This document shows positions 7,898 to 16,320 of a DNA stretch of 36,820 nucleotides, piece after piece. Source of the stretch: a virus. The notes below the pieces were generated by a model. That model was not told the origin of the DNA, did not search any database, and was given only the letters and a program-made list of their open reading frames with translations. The stretch covers positions 1 to 36,820 of the IMG/VR virus record IMGVR_UViG_3300032273_000082; one strand, written 5' to 3'. Numbering within the stretch: the first letter of the stretch is position 1; every line of letters starts with the position of its first letter. The position numbers were made by a program, and so were the translations under genes.

Positions 7898-8932
7898 ATG
7901 CCATTACAGAGTGGGTTTCTTAACGTCGGGACCAGCGGTAAAACCGTGGACGGACGCACCATTGAGGTGTCATGGCTGGAAGAGGCCGCTGAAACATACG
8001 ATCCCGACTTGTATACCGCCGTTATCGACCTTAATCACTGGGATCCACGCTGGGCAGGCACGTTTGGCAAAGTGCTTGCCATCAAGATGGGCAAGAACAA
8101 GCTGGGTGAGCCCACATTATTAGCCAACCTTGAGCCCAATGAAGCGCTGATTGCCATGAGCAAAAAAGAGATGCTATTTAGCTCCGTGTCACTGTTGCCT
8201 GATTTCAGAGAAACCGGCAAGCACTACCTTGAAGGGCTTGCAGTCACCCCTAAACCCGCTTCGGTGGGTACAACCCAGCTTAAGTTCGCCAGCAAAGCAG
8301 GCAATGACAACGCGATCTCAACGGACTTTATCCCCATAGAATTGAGTTTCACCGATAACATGGACGTGCCGCCGGACGATGACAAATTATTTAGCCGCTT
8401 CCTCAAGCGCATGTTTACCCATGATGACAGTGTTACCCCTCATGAACAGGACACCACTATGAGCACCGCAGCATTAGAAAAGCGCTTCGACGCCCTCGAA
8501 GAGAAAATAACGACCTTTTTTGCCAAGCAGGATAAAACACACCCTGACACGCCCACCGCTGACACCTTGGCGGAGGCTGAAAAAGTGCTAAAAGCCAATG
8601 GTTATTCACTGACCAAAGAGCCTAGCAAGGAAGAGTTAAGTGCCGCGCAAGCCTTACTCAAAGCCAAAGGGTTTGCGGTTGAAAAAGAAGCCAGCAAAGA
8701 AGAGATTGCCGCTGCGCAAGCCTTGCTTAAGACAAAAGGCTTTGCCGTGTCAGAGCCCACAACGACGGACAAGCCGAAGGATGATGCCGTGAGTACGGGC
8801 AAAGAAACCACCATTACCCGTGAAGAATTTGCCGTGCTTCAGGAAAAGTTTGCAGATGCCAAAGTGACCGAGTTCAACTTCACGGCCAACAACGACAATG
8901 CAGGTAGCCAAGGGGACGACGAGTTCCTATAA
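7898..8932 (+). CDS. O: capsid scaffolding protein with protease domain (P2 gpO type)
   Basis: A 344-residue protein. In P2 the N-terminal half is a serine protease that matures the capsid and the C-terminal half is the scaffold. The conserved DLNHWDPRWAGTFGKVLA stretch is at about residues 48-65 (likely histidine of the catalytic centre) and LFSSVSL at about 93-99 (likely serine). I chose the ATG at 7898 because AGAGGA lies nine bases upstream; a TTG at 7865 would add 11 residues without a ribosome binding site. Residues about 225-285 hold two to three tandem helical repeats of about 25 residues (AAQALLKxKGFAV), an unusual expansion in the scaffold half. Confidence 0.85.
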   Translation: MPLQSGFLNVGTSGKTVDGRTIEVSWLEEAAETYDPDLYTAVIDLNHWDPRWAGTFGKVLAIKMGKNKLGEPTLLANLEPNEALIAMSKKEMLFSSVSLLPDFRETGKHYLEGLAVTPKPASVGTTQLKFASKAGNDNAISTDFIPIELSFTDNMDVPPDDDKLFSRFLKRMFTHDDSVTPHEQDTTMSTAALEKRFDALEEKITTFFAKQDKTHPDTPTADTLAEAEKVLKANGYSLTKEPSKEELSAAQALLKAKGFAVEKEASKEEIAAAQALLKTKGFAVSEPTTTDKPKDDAVSTGKETTITREEFAVLQEKFADAKVTEFNFTANNDNAGSQGDDEFL

Positions 8933-8977
8933 CACAGGCCATCACTCACTATCATTTATCAATTTTAAGAGGTCACC

Positions 8978-10303
8978 ATGGCACAATCCGCTTTCTGCGA
9001 CACCGCCACCACCAAACGCATTGGCGACATGCTTGCACGCACCCGAAAAGCTTACAGCACCACCCGTGATGGGGTGTTCTTCTCCATTGATGCGCCCAAA
9101 GAAACCAAACTCAAAACAGCCATCATGGAGTCCAATGATTTTCTAAAAAAAATCAACACGTTCGATGTGCAGCAAATCAAAGGGCAAGCCGTTACCGTTG
9201 GCAGTGACACCCTCTCGACAGGCCGTGATAAAGAACGCTTCAAAGGGATCACCCCGAACATTGACGGCTACGAATACGAGCTGGCTGTCACGGACAGCGT
9301 GGTGTACATCACCTGGGCGCGGTTAGCCGAATGGGCCAACTCAGGCGGTCAAAAAGAGTTCGAGAAAAAACTCATGGCCTATGTCACCACCCAAGTAGGC
9401 AATGACATGCTCCGCATCGGCTGGAACGGCACCCACAGTGCCATCATTACCGACCCAAAAGCATACCCGAACGGGGAAGATGTGAATGAGGGCTGGCATG
9501 CCCGCGCTAAACGCCTTGCACCTGGACAAATTGTCGGGGCCACTCCCGGGGATGCCGATATTTATTTCGACCCGGACGGTACCCGTGACCCAACCACAGG
9601 CGAGGCATTGTTTGATTACAACACCCTAGATGCCATGGCGTCGGATTTGATCAACAACGTGCTACATCCTGCCTTTCGTGAAGCCTCAGATTTAGTGGTA
9701 CTGGTCGGACGCGATCTCATTGCTGCGGCCCAGTACCGCCTATTCAGTGAAGCGGACAAACCGAGCGAGCACAATGCCGCCCAAAAACTGGATAAATCCA
9801 TCGCAGGACGCCCTGCTTACGTGGTGCCATATTTCCCTGGCTCACGCATGGTGGTGACATCACTGAAGAACCTGTCTATTTACACCCAAAAGGGCACCCG
9901 CAAGCGCAAGGTGAAAGACAATGACGACTTAGGCCGTCTGGAATCCTTTTACTGGCGCTTTGAGGGCTACATGATAGAAGAAGTCACCAAGTACGCTGCC
10001 TTTGATGAAAACAGCGTCATTATTGGCGTACGCCCTGAGGTACCCGATGGTCCGGTTATCACGACCCCATTAACCGATATCACCGTGGTGATTGGAACCG
10101 ATGCCGTATTCACCATTACTGCCGATAACACCGACCGTTACATCTGGACAGTGGGTGGCACAGTGCAAAGTGAAGTAAGTGACACACTGACCGTGGACAC
10201 TACCGCACAGGGCGTCGGCAGCTTTGCCGTGACGGTTGAATGCATCGGGGATGGCGGCAGCGAAGCCAGCAGCGCCACCTTGAACATTAACGTTGCCGCA
10301 TAA
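8978..10303 (+). CDS. N: major capsid protein (P2 gpN type) with C-terminal Ig-like domain
   Basis: A 441-residue HK97-fold capsid protein of the P2 gpN family. AAGAGGT lies just before the ATG. Residues 1-353 match the usual gpN length (P2 gpN is 357), with a typical ending around SVIIGVRPEVPDG. Residues 354-441 are an extra domain of alternating beta strands (VFTITADN, YIWTVGG, TLTVDTT, FAVTVECIG, ATLNINVAA), which reads as a bacterial Ig-like domain displayed on the capsid surface. Such domains are known as decorations on other phage capsids, where they may help attach to carbohydrates or mucus. The gene lies between scaffold and small terminase, as in P2. Confidence 0.88.
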   Translation: MAQSAFCDTATTKRIGDMLARTRKAYSTTRDGVFFSIDAPKETKLKTAIMESNDFLKKINTFDVQQIKGQAVTVGSDTLSTGRDKERFKGITPNIDGYEYELAVTDSVVYITWARLAEWANSGGQKEFEKKLMAYVTTQVGNDMLRIGWNGTHSAIITDPKAYPNGEDVNEGWHARAKRLAPGQIVGATPGDADIYFDPDGTRDPTTGEALFDYNTLDAMASDLINNVLHPAFREASDLVVLVGRDLIAAAQYRLFSEADKPSEHNAAQKLDKSIAGRPAYVVPYFPGSRMVVTSLKNLSIYTQKGTRKRKVKDNDDLGRLESFYWRFEGYMIEEVTKYAAFDENSVIIGVRPEVPDGPVITTPLTDITVVIGTDAVFTITADNTDRYIWTVGGTVQSEVSDTLTVDTTAQGVGSFAVTVECIGDGGSEASSATLNINVAA

Positions 10304-10313
10304 GGATCAAACC

Positions 10314-11045
10314 ATGGTATCGCCACTACAGCGCCGACGTCAGCGCATTAAAGCGACGGTTGAGGCCACTCGCGCCATACAGGCTCACGCTGACGACACA
10401 GGCAGTGGCGACCTCATAAAGAGCGATTCACCACAACCGGGTGAATGGTCTGTGGTGCGTGCTGCGATAAAAAAAGACAAAGCAGCACTAAAAGGCATTA
10501 AACCCCTCAGCGACAAACTGGCCTACAAGGCGCGCATCTTGCCCCAGTACGACGACTATTTAGCGCGCAGCGATGCACCTGATGACATCACCATGCAGCT
10601 CATGGTGTGGCTGTTTGATTGCGGCAACTTACAGCGTGCTATGCCTATCGCGCTCAAGGGCGTGGCAAGTGGGGCCGCTATGCCGGAAGGATTTAAAGGG
10701 GATGTACCGACCTTCATTGCCGATGTGGTACTGGCCTGGTCAGAAGCACAGTTTCGGATAGGTCACAGCCCCGAGCCGTATTTTAGTGAGACGCTGGATA
10801 AGCTCATCAATGACTGGCACCTGTTTGAAGTGATAACCGCCAAGTATTACAAACTGGCGGGCTTAATGGCCCTGGGTAAATACAAGGCCAACATCAAACA
10901 CGTTAGCGAGCCCGACGCCCTGAAATCGGCGCGGAGCCTATTTGAAAAAGCCGAACAGCAGTACTTAAAAATCGGGGTCGGCACCCGTATCGAACAAATC
11001 ACATTACGTCTGGAAAAGATTGCACAATCGGTGCCGGACAACTAA
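10314..11045 (+). CDS. M: terminase small subunit (P2 gpM type)
   Basis: A 243-residue DNA-binding subunit of the packaging enzyme, which recognises the packaging site and loads the large subunit. P2 gpM is 247 residues. Typical stretches are YDDYLARSDAPDDITMQLMVWLFD-like helices around residues 75-105 and RIGHSPEPYF around 145. The ATG at 10314 has AAGGA seven bases upstream; seven codons of open frame before it lack a site. The gene follows the capsid gene by ten bases and is followed by a hairpin. Confidence 0.85.
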   Translation: MVSPLQRRRQRIKATVEATRAIQAHADDTGSGDLIKSDSPQPGEWSVVRAAIKKDKAALKGIKPLSDKLAYKARILPQYDDYLARSDAPDDITMQLMVWLFDCGNLQRAMPIALKGVASGAAMPEGFKGDVPTFIADVVLAWSEAQFRIGHSPEPYFSETLDKLINDWHLFEVITAKYYKLAGLMALGKYKANIKHVSEPDALKSARSLFEKAEQQYLKIGVGTRIEQITLRLEKIAQSVPDN

Positions 11046-11091
11046 GTAAAACGACTCTAGCAGCACCGTGGCCAGGTATAAAACGGCTATC

Positions 11092-11118
11092 GCCAAGGGG
11101 CATACTTGGCTGTTTTTT
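11092..11118 (+). terminator. candidate intrinsic terminator inside the late cluster
   Basis: GCCAAG (11092-11097) and CTTGGC (11105-11110) form a 6-bp stem with a 7-base loop, followed by TGTTTTTTAT. It lies in the 108-base gap between the small terminase and head completion genes. It would lower expression of the tail genes relative to capsid genes unless read through. Confidence 0.5.
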
Positions 11119-11153
11119 ATCACTCATGGCCACACTCATTTAAAAGGCACGAT

Positions 11154-11621
11154 ATGTACCAGTACCGGATAACACCAGAAACCAGCACGCACACCGATAC
11201 CATCACTAACGATGGGGGATTCTGGCCCGATATTGTGATGGCTAATTTTGTCAAAGAAGCCCGTATCCCGCCGCAATATGATGACGGGCAACAATATAGC
11301 GCCCTCATCAGAGCCATGGCCACCGCCAATATCGAACTCGCGAGCTGGACCGCCCGTCAGATTGAGCAAGGTAAAACCAGCTCCGACAAGGCAGGTCAAA
11401 TTATCAATGGTGAGGGCGTAGCCACCGCTTTGTACAAAGATGCCGTCTATAACCGCGCGAAAGCCAATTTGCTGACGCACTTTGCCACCCTGAACCGCAA
11501 GGACGAGGCAGAAGCGCTCGCCAAAGAAAGCCAAGAGACCTATGACCGGTTGATCACTGAATACCAAAAATCCATTCGAACCATTCAGGACACTATTACC
11601 GTGTCAGTGAGGCTATTGTGA
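11154..11621 (+). CDS. L: head completion/stabilisation protein (P2 gpL type)
   Basis: A 155-residue head completion protein that closes the filled head and prepares the neck for tail joining. The GGFWPDIVMANFVKEARIPPQYDDGQ-type start and the following helix ALIRAMATANIELASW are characteristic of gpL. I use the ATG at 11154, which has AAAAGG nine bases upstream, not the open frame from 11106, which runs through the terminator. Its stop overlaps the next start (GTGATG). Confidence 0.82.
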   Translation: MYQYRITPETSTHTDTITNDGGFWPDIVMANFVKEARIPPQYDDGQQYSALIRAMATANIELASWTARQIEQGKTSSDKAGQIINGEGVATALYKDAVYNRAKANLLTHFATLNRKDEAEALAKESQETYDRLITEYQKSIRTIQDTITVSVRLL

Positions 11622-12127
11622 TGGGAAGTCAAGTTTATGATTCTTACCTGCAAGCGCTGGGCGATCACATTGTGATCTGGCTGGAGCGCAAAGTGGGTGC
11701 CTCGGTAAAAGAGCAGTTTAGTGCCTATATCGAGGACGGGGAAATTGTACCGTCATTTAAAAATATGGGTGATGGTGTTATTGCGTGCTACTTCAAGTAC
11801 AAGGCCTCCTTCAGCATCGAGGGGATTCAATACGGGCTGATCAACCAGAACGCCCTGATAGCCCGCATTATCGCCTGGCTTAGCGAGCACGACACCACTC
11901 GAGCCCGATTCAAACTCGGCAACCCCGTCATAGAGATAGATGCGTATGACAGCAGTGCCATGGCTGACATTGATATCGAGGTGCATTTTGTGGATGTGAT
12001 CAGCATGCGGGAAGTGACCTCGGGCCTGGGGGATGTGGAGTACAACGGCAAGCAATGGGACATCGAGCCGTATGTCATTCATACCGCCGAGGAAGGCGAG
12101 GTAAAACCGAATGACATCCACGCTTAG
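11618..12127 (+). CDS. tail completion protein (P2 gpR-like position)
   Basis: A 169-residue protein (GTG at 11618, or ATG at 11621) between the head completion gene and the gpS-like gene, the place of P2 gpR. It begins with helices and then alternates strands (ARFKLGNPVIEIDAYDSSAMADIDIEVHF), as tail terminator proteins do. Sequence likeness to gpR itself is weak by eye, so the call is mainly from order, size and fold-like pattern. It overlaps both neighbours by a few bases, which suggests coupled translation. Confidence 0.65.
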   Translation: MMGSQVYDSYLQALGDHIVIWLERKVGASVKEQFSAYIEDGEIVPSFKNMGDGVIACYFKYKASFSIEGIQYGLINQNALIARIIAWLSEHDTTRARFKLGNPVIEIDAYDSSAMADIDIEVHFVDVISMREVTSGLGDVEYNGKQWDIEPYVIHTAEEGEVKPNDIHA

Positions 12128-12776
12128 CCTGACGCTACCCAAAGCTGACATAACCCGCGCGTTTAACACGTTAAAAATGTGCCGGTTAACGAACAAGCGG
12201 CGCAAGCAGATACTAAAACGAGTGGGCCGTGCGGTACACAAAAAAGCCCAGCTCAATATTCGACACCAAAAGACCGTCAATGGCCAACCGTTCGCCAAAA
12301 GGCAAAGCAAGAAAAAGCGTAAAAAAATGCTCATGAAGTTGGGCCGAACGCTAAGCGAAACATCATCGGTTAACCACGTCGATGTTGGGTATAAAAATGC
12401 ACTCGTGGGTCAGACCGCCTATCGTCAGCAACACGGCACACCGGAGCGATTCACCGCAAGACGCTTTAAAAAGTCGCGACGAAAAACCGATCCGCCCCCT
12501 GGCACAAAAGCCAGTCGTCAGCAAGCGAGAGCATTAAGGAAGGTCGGTTACACCGTCCCTAAAAAGCGCGGCAAGGGCGAGAAAACGCCCAGTATAGGGT
12601 GGATAACCAGCCACATAGACGGGGCCCAGGCAGGCGTGATGATCCGGTATTTACGCAATAAGCAAACAAAATCGAGCTGGGCAATACAAGGCCCTCCAAG
12701 ACCGTACTTAGGTTTGAGTGAGGCAGAAGGCCAGCAACTCTTAGCGGATGAAATCTTAAAAGTCATGAATAGGTAG
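12111..12776 (+). CDS. S: virion morphogenesis/tail completion protein (P2 gpS type)
   Basis: A 221-residue, very basic protein (KRRKQILKRVGRAVHKKAQ near residue 30) of the phage virion morphogenesis family, to which P2 gpS belongs. Such proteins finish the tail end that joins the head. The RQQHGTPERFTARRFKKS and the C-terminal GPPRPYLGLSEAE stretches are typical; R-P-(Y/F)-L-G-L is the family hallmark. It overlaps the previous gene by 17 bases and lies four bases before the sheath gene. It is longer than P2 gpS (150) by a basic middle insert. Confidence 0.8.
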   Translation: MTSTLSLTLPKADITRAFNTLKMCRLTNKRRKQILKRVGRAVHKKAQLNIRHQKTVNGQPFAKRQSKKKRKKMLMKLGRTLSETSSVNHVDVGYKNALVGQTAYRQQHGTPERFTARRFKKSRRKTDPPPGTKASRQQARALRKVGYTVPKKRGKGEKTPSIGWITSHIDGAQAGVMIRYLRNKQTKSSWAIQGPPRPYLGLSEAEGQQLLADEILKVMNR

Positions 12777-12780
12777 CACT

Positions 12781-13911
12781 ATGTTAGGAACCGTTACAGT
12801 CAACAATTTAAACGCCTACCAAAACAGCGTCGGCGAGGTTGAACGCCGATTCTTGTTTGTTGGGAAAATTGAAAAAGCGGACTTGCAAAAAAAAGTCACA
12901 CCTTTAAATGCCAATACCGATTTGGTGGCACTGTTTGGGGAAGATGATACACCCAGCACCACCAACCTGATTGTCACTGCAGCGCAGCTGAACGCAGGAG
13001 CCAACTGGGAAGCGGCCTTTGTGGGATTGCCAGCAAAAGATTTCACGTGGCAAGCAGCACTGGATTTAGCCAACACCACCAACAACTATGAAGCGATAGT
13101 GGTGTGCGATCCCATCACCACAAAAAAAGATCTTGAAGATGCATCCGCTAAAATGGCCAGCGTGCAAGCTAAAGACGCCCGCTACATGTTCGCCATGCTG
13201 TGTGCGCCAGCCATTGACTCAGAAGCCAGTACAGGGCAATCGTGGGCAGATTACATCGCGGCGAGCGGCGCACTGGTCAGCGATTTTGTCAGCGAACGCG
13301 TAATGTGTATTCCGCTCCTCTTTGGAAATGACGTGGGTGTTTTGGCGGGCCGCCTGTGTAAGCGCAGTGTCACCGTCGCGGATTCACCGATGCGCACCAA
13401 GACCGGTGTGCTGTTAGGGCTGGGAGAAGCCTCGCTGGACATGGACGGAGAGGCCATGCCGGAGACCATTTTTTCTTCCCTTGATGCATTGAAACTCAGC
13501 GTGCCACAAACCTACCCTGGGGAGGCGGGTTTCTACTGGGCCGACGGTAACGTGTTCGACCTCGATACAGGTGATTACAAGGTTATCGAAAACTTACGGG
13601 TCGTGCTCAAGGCGTGCCGCCGCGTGTACAAGGTGGCTATTCCCACCATTGCTGATCGAGCATTGAACAGCTCACCGTCAAGCATAGCTCGAAACAAACA
13701 ATTGTACATGAAGCCACTGCGCGAGATGGCCACACCGGTGCGCATCAATGCCGTGCCGTTCCCTGGGGAAATTTATCCACCGGGTGATAGCGCCATTGAG
13801 ATCAACTGGCAGTCATGGACGAAAACCATTATCACCATCACCCTTCACCCTTACAACAGCCAAAAATCCATTGTGATTGGTGTCGGGCTGGATGTAAGTC
13901 AACACAAATAA
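12781..13911 (+). CDS. putative tail sheath protein (DUF2586 type)
   Basis: A 376-residue protein recognised as the DUF2586 type found in K139-like P2 relatives in place of P2 gpFI. It begins MLGTVTVNNLNAYQ and has a Rossmann-like middle (YEAIVVCDPITTKKDLEDAS at about 108-127). The C-terminal part (YMKPLREMA, then IEINWQSWTKTIITITLHPYNSQKSI) resembles the end of contractile tail sheaths, which donate strands to neighbours. Position before a 150-residue tube-like gene supports sheath. This is inference from family and order, not proven structure. Confidence 0.75.
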   Translation: MLGTVTVNNLNAYQNSVGEVERRFLFVGKIEKADLQKKVTPLNANTDLVALFGEDDTPSTTNLIVTAAQLNAGANWEAAFVGLPAKDFTWQAALDLANTTNNYEAIVVCDPITTKKDLEDASAKMASVQAKDARYMFAMLCAPAIDSEASTGQSWADYIAASGALVSDFVSERVMCIPLLFGNDVGVLAGRLCKRSVTVADSPMRTKTGVLLGLGEASLDMDGEAMPETIFSSLDALKLSVPQTYPGEAGFYWADGNVFDLDTGDYKVIENLRVVLKACRRVYKVAIPTIADRALNSSPSSIARNKQLYMKPLREMATPVRINAVPFPGEIYPPGDSAIEINWQSWTKTIITITLHPYNSQKSIVIGVGLDVSQHK

Positions 13912-13932
13912 CATTAACCGGAGGGCAATTCG

Positions 13933-14385
13933 ATGCCACAACTTTCAGGTTTAGAGGTCGACATCAGCTTTGACGGCGTCGATATCACGGTTCAAAAAAT
14001 CAATCTCACGGTCACCGATAACTCAAAGGCGGCCACCTCACGCGGGATGCCCGATGGCACACTGCGCGGCAGTATCGAGGCATCGGGTAGCATTGAGCTT
14101 GATACGTACAATTTCAAATTACTGTCAGAAGAAGCTGACCGTGCGGGGTCATGGCGGGGAATGAAACCCTTTGATCTCATCTTTTTCGCCGATGCAGCCA
14201 CCGATATAAAAATTGAATCATTTGGCAACAAGCTAAAAATATCTGACTTGATTGATGTCGATCCGAACAGTGAGGAAGCACTGGTGCACAAACTGGATTT
14301 TGATGTTACCGGGCGCGATTTTATCCGTATCAATGGCACGCCTATCTTGATGGCCAAAGAGATAGAGCACCTATCGTCTGATTAA
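13933..14385 (+). CDS. putative tail tube protein (DUF2597 type)
   Basis: A 150-residue protein of the DUF2597 type. It is rich in beta strands (LEVDISFDGVDITVQKINLTVTDN; GSIEASGSIELDTYNFKLL), as tail tube proteins are, and it follows the sheath-like gene, where P2 has tube gene FII. A GGAGGGC ribosome binding site lies upstream of the ATG. Function is inferred from order, size and strand pattern. Confidence 0.7.
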   Translation: MPQLSGLEVDISFDGVDITVQKINLTVTDNSKAATSRGMPDGTLRGSIEASGSIELDTYNFKLLSEEADRAGSWRGMKPFDLIFFADAATDIKIESFGNKLKISDLIDVDPNSEEALVHKLDFDVTGRDFIRINGTPILMAKEIEHLSSD

Positions 14386-14396
14386 GGGGGCTTACT

Positions 14397-14723
14397 ATGC
14401 TGCAAAATTTCACTCACAAGATAAGCGAAAGTGGCCCTTTACTTTATATGTTTTTGTTGGCGTGTGTAGCAAGCCTATTGCGAACCGATGAATACAGCAT
14501 CAAGTCGGTATTTGGCGGCATCATCACCGCAGGCTTTGTCGCGTACACCGTGAACTTATGCCTCATTGATTACCCGCTAGCAGAAAATACCCGCGTCGTT
14601 ATCGTCGGGTGCTGTGCGTACTTGAACCGGTATCTATTAGATTCACTCAATAAAGTGGGTGCCAACATTGCCAACAACCCCAAGCAGGCGCTGGATAACT
14701 TGCGCTCGTTGTGGAAGAAGTAA
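14397..14723 (+). CDS. phage holin
   Basis: A 108-residue membrane protein with three likely transmembrane helices at about residues 14-28, 37-57 and 64-84, and a basic C-terminal tail (RSLWKK). Holins open the inner membrane at a set time so that endolysin can reach the cell wall. It is directly before the putative endolysin and the spanin pair. The arrangement resembles LydA-like phage holins. Confidence 0.75.
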   Translation: MLQNFTHKISESGPLLYMFLLACVASLLRTDEYSIKSVFGGIITAGFVAYTVNLCLIDYPLAENTRVVIVGCCAYLNRYLLDSLNKVGANIANNPKQALDNLRSLWKK

Positions 14724-14738
14724 CCCAGGGAGAATACC

Positions 14739-15218
14739 ATGATCAATGCACAACAATTTCGTGACTACATCGTCATCCCGACCCTCAAACGCATTAACCT
14801 GCACAGCGACGCTGCAGTGCAGTTAATCATAGGTACGTTCTGGCAAGAGTCTGACGGCGTGACCTTCATCAAGCAGCTAGGCAATGGCCCTGCATGTGGG
14901 GGCGCCCAATGCGAACCGGCAACACACCATGATATCTATGACAACTATCTCGCGTACAAACCCGACCTAGAGGCACAGGTACGTGCACAGGCCAATGCTT
15001 ATGAGCACACAGAACGCTATCCCGACGATTCGCTGATTAACAATCTCGCCTATCAAGTGGCAGTGTGCCGTGTGCATTACTTACGCGTACCCGCACCACT
15101 GCCTCATGCCAACGATATTACCGCGATAGGTGAATATTGGAAAAAATACTATAACACCCCATTAGGCAAAGGCACTGTTAACGAATTCATCCATCACTTC
15201 CCCTCTGAAATAGTATGA
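14739..15218 (+). CDS. putative endolysin (lysozyme-like)
   Basis: A 159-residue soluble protein between holin and spanin genes, the standard place of the endolysin. The stretch GTFWQESDGVTFIKQLGNG with E37 (in FWQES), then GPACGGAQCEPATHHDI, resembles lysozyme-like or transglycosylase-like phage enzymes with a catalytic glutamate in an ES(D/G)G setting. There is no signal peptide, so it would depend on the holin. Its stop overlaps the start of the inner spanin (ATGA). The exact bond it cuts is not known. Confidence 0.6.
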   Translation: MINAQQFRDYIVIPTLKRINLHSDAAVQLIIGTFWQESDGVTFIKQLGNGPACGGAQCEPATHHDIYDNYLAYKPDLEAQVRAQANAYEHTERYPDDSLINNLAYQVAVCRVHYLRVPAPLPHANDITAIGEYWKKYYNTPLGKGTVNEFIHHFPSEIV

Positions 15219-15613
15219 ATATTTGGGGCAAAGGATTCATCTTATTAGGCATTATTTCATCGCTTGTCTTTGTGGGCGCTCAAATATACGACGCAGGCTA
15301 TCAATCTGCATCATTACACTATGAGAAAGCAATAAACGAACAACGTAATGAATTAAAAAAACAACAACAAGCACTTGAAAATACGGTTTATGGCGTCGAA
15401 AAAGAAGCGGTTAAACAGATTGATGACGTGCAAACAATTTATGTCCCCGTTGAAAAAGAGATCATTAAATATGTGTCTACATCGCCCCCTAGCCGTTGTG
15501 ATAATAATTTTAGTGAATGGGTGCGCCTCCACAACGCTGCCGCCACCCCCTATTCAGATAAGGCCGCCAGCGGTATTGATGACACCACCGCCGAAAACAC
15601 TGGCACAAATTGA
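15215..15613 (+). CDS. Rz-like inner-membrane spanin
   Basis: A 132-residue protein with one N-terminal membrane helix (about residues 8-24) followed by a coiled-coil-prone stretch (SLHYEKAINEQRNELKKQQQALENT, about 32-57). This is the plan of Rz-type i-spanins, which link to an outer-membrane lipoprotein and fuse the two membranes in the last step of lysis. The Rz1-like gene starts inside it in another frame. The C-terminal third, which overlaps Rz1, is low in structure. Confidence 0.75.
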   Translation: MNIWGKGFILLGIISSLVFVGAQIYDAGYQSASLHYEKAINEQRNELKKQQQALENTVYGVEKEAVKQIDDVQTIYVPVEKEIIKYVSTSPPSRCDNNFSEWVRLHNAAATPYSDKAASGIDDTTAENTGTN

Positions 15614-15767
15614 CAGTAAACAATTTGCGCACAACAGGCAATGCAACGATATACGGTTAGCCCTGCCGACCATTAGTCGAAATTACAAAACCTATTACCG
15701 GGTAGCCCAGCAATTAATTGGACTACAAGATTACATTCAGCAATTAAGCATCACCAATAAGGAATGA
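15441..15767 (+). CDS. Rz1-like outer-membrane lipoprotein spanin, nested out of frame
   Basis: About 108 residues in the +1 frame relative to the inner spanin. A basic start (SPLKKRS) is followed by a hydrophobic stretch and the lipobox LVNGC. The mature part is proline-rich (LPPPPIQIRPPAVLMTPPP), as in Rz1. Starts at 15441 and 15471 (both ATG) each keep the signal sequence; neither has a strong ribosome binding site. It runs 154 bases past the inner spanin and has a C-terminal helical part (YYRVAQQLIGLQDYIQQL). Its stop overlaps the next start. Confidence 0.7.
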   Translation: MSPLKKRSLNMCLHRPLAVVIIILVNGCASTTLPPPPIQIRPPAVLMTPPPKTLAQIDSKQFAHNRQCNDIRLALPTISRNYKTYYRVAQQLIGLQDYIQQLSITNKE

Positions 15768-15772
15768 ACACC

Positions 15773-16132
15773 ATGAAAATCGAATTGGCCGACGCAGCAA
15801 TAACAGATAATCAAACCCCCTCAGCAATTGATATTTTAAAGTCCATGCAGGGCACCAAAACTATCACGGTTCCACTCATCTTAAATGGCCAAAAAGTCCA
15901 CGATGGCCTGGTGTTTAATGTGGGTGTACTGGAGTACAACAACTTCCTCAATGAAAGCCAAAACCAGAAAATCAGCATGACGGCCTCCGCGGCCAACTTT
16001 CTAAAGCGCAGCGTAGCCAAAGACGATGCCACTGTGCTCGCCGAAGCAATCAAAGTACCCGGGTTATTGGATTTTTTCATGGGGGCTATCGTGCCTAAGG
16101 TGCAACCTGACATCGCTGAATCCTTGGACTAG
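15773..16132 (+). CDS. phage tail assembly chaperone
   Basis: A 119-residue protein of the putative tail assembly chaperone type found before tape measure genes in these phages (role of P2 gpE or lambda gpG). It keeps the tape measure soluble during tail building. AAGGA lies nine bases before the ATG at 15773; the ATG at 15764 is only one base from that site and overlaps the Rz1 stop. The run VLEYNNFLNESQ, then KISMTASAANFLKRSV, matches the family. A second open frame follows directly in the -1 frame (see 16120-16320). Confidence 0.72.
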   Translation: MKIELADAAITDNQTPSAIDILKSMQGTKTITVPLILNGQKVHDGLVFNVGVLEYNNFLNESQNQKISMTASAANFLKRSVAKDDATVLAEAIKVPGLLDFFMGAIVPKVQPDIAESLD

Positions 16133-16320
16133 TCACCGCCCTGGCAAAAGCGTTAGGTAAAAACCGGCTCAGTCAGCTATTGGCACTGCGACAGCACTAC
16201 TTACCGGGCGAGCCGGACACCATTGAAAGCTGGGCCAGGGCGCAATGGTTGGATGACCACCACGCTGACATGATGGCGTTGGCGGTCAATAAAGGGATCA
16301 ACATGTGTTTTAAAAAGTAG
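16120..16320 (+). CDS. small ORF in the -1 frame after the chaperone (E'-like or separate gene)
   Basis: The -1 frame is open from 16120 to the TAG at 16318 and encodes a protein-like stretch of about 63 residues after the chaperone stop (LGKNRLSQLLALRQHYLP, later WLDDHHADMMALAV, ending NMCFKK). In P2 and lambda the chaperone is extended by a programmed -1 frameshift just here. The overlap available for a slip is only 16120-16132 and shows no classic slippery heptamer. A separate gene from the TTG at 16180 (46 residues) is the alternative; it could be a DUF6890-type small protein, from memory and unverified. Composition and position say it is coding. Confidence 0.6.
   Translation: MLGLVTALAKALGKNRLSQLLALRQHYLPGEPDTIESWARAQWLDDHHADMMALAVNKGINMCFKK

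Noticed and set aside
12111-12334. Minus-strand frame of 193 codons over 11753-12334
   Set aside because: It is antisense to two overlapping tail completion genes that fit the phage gene order.
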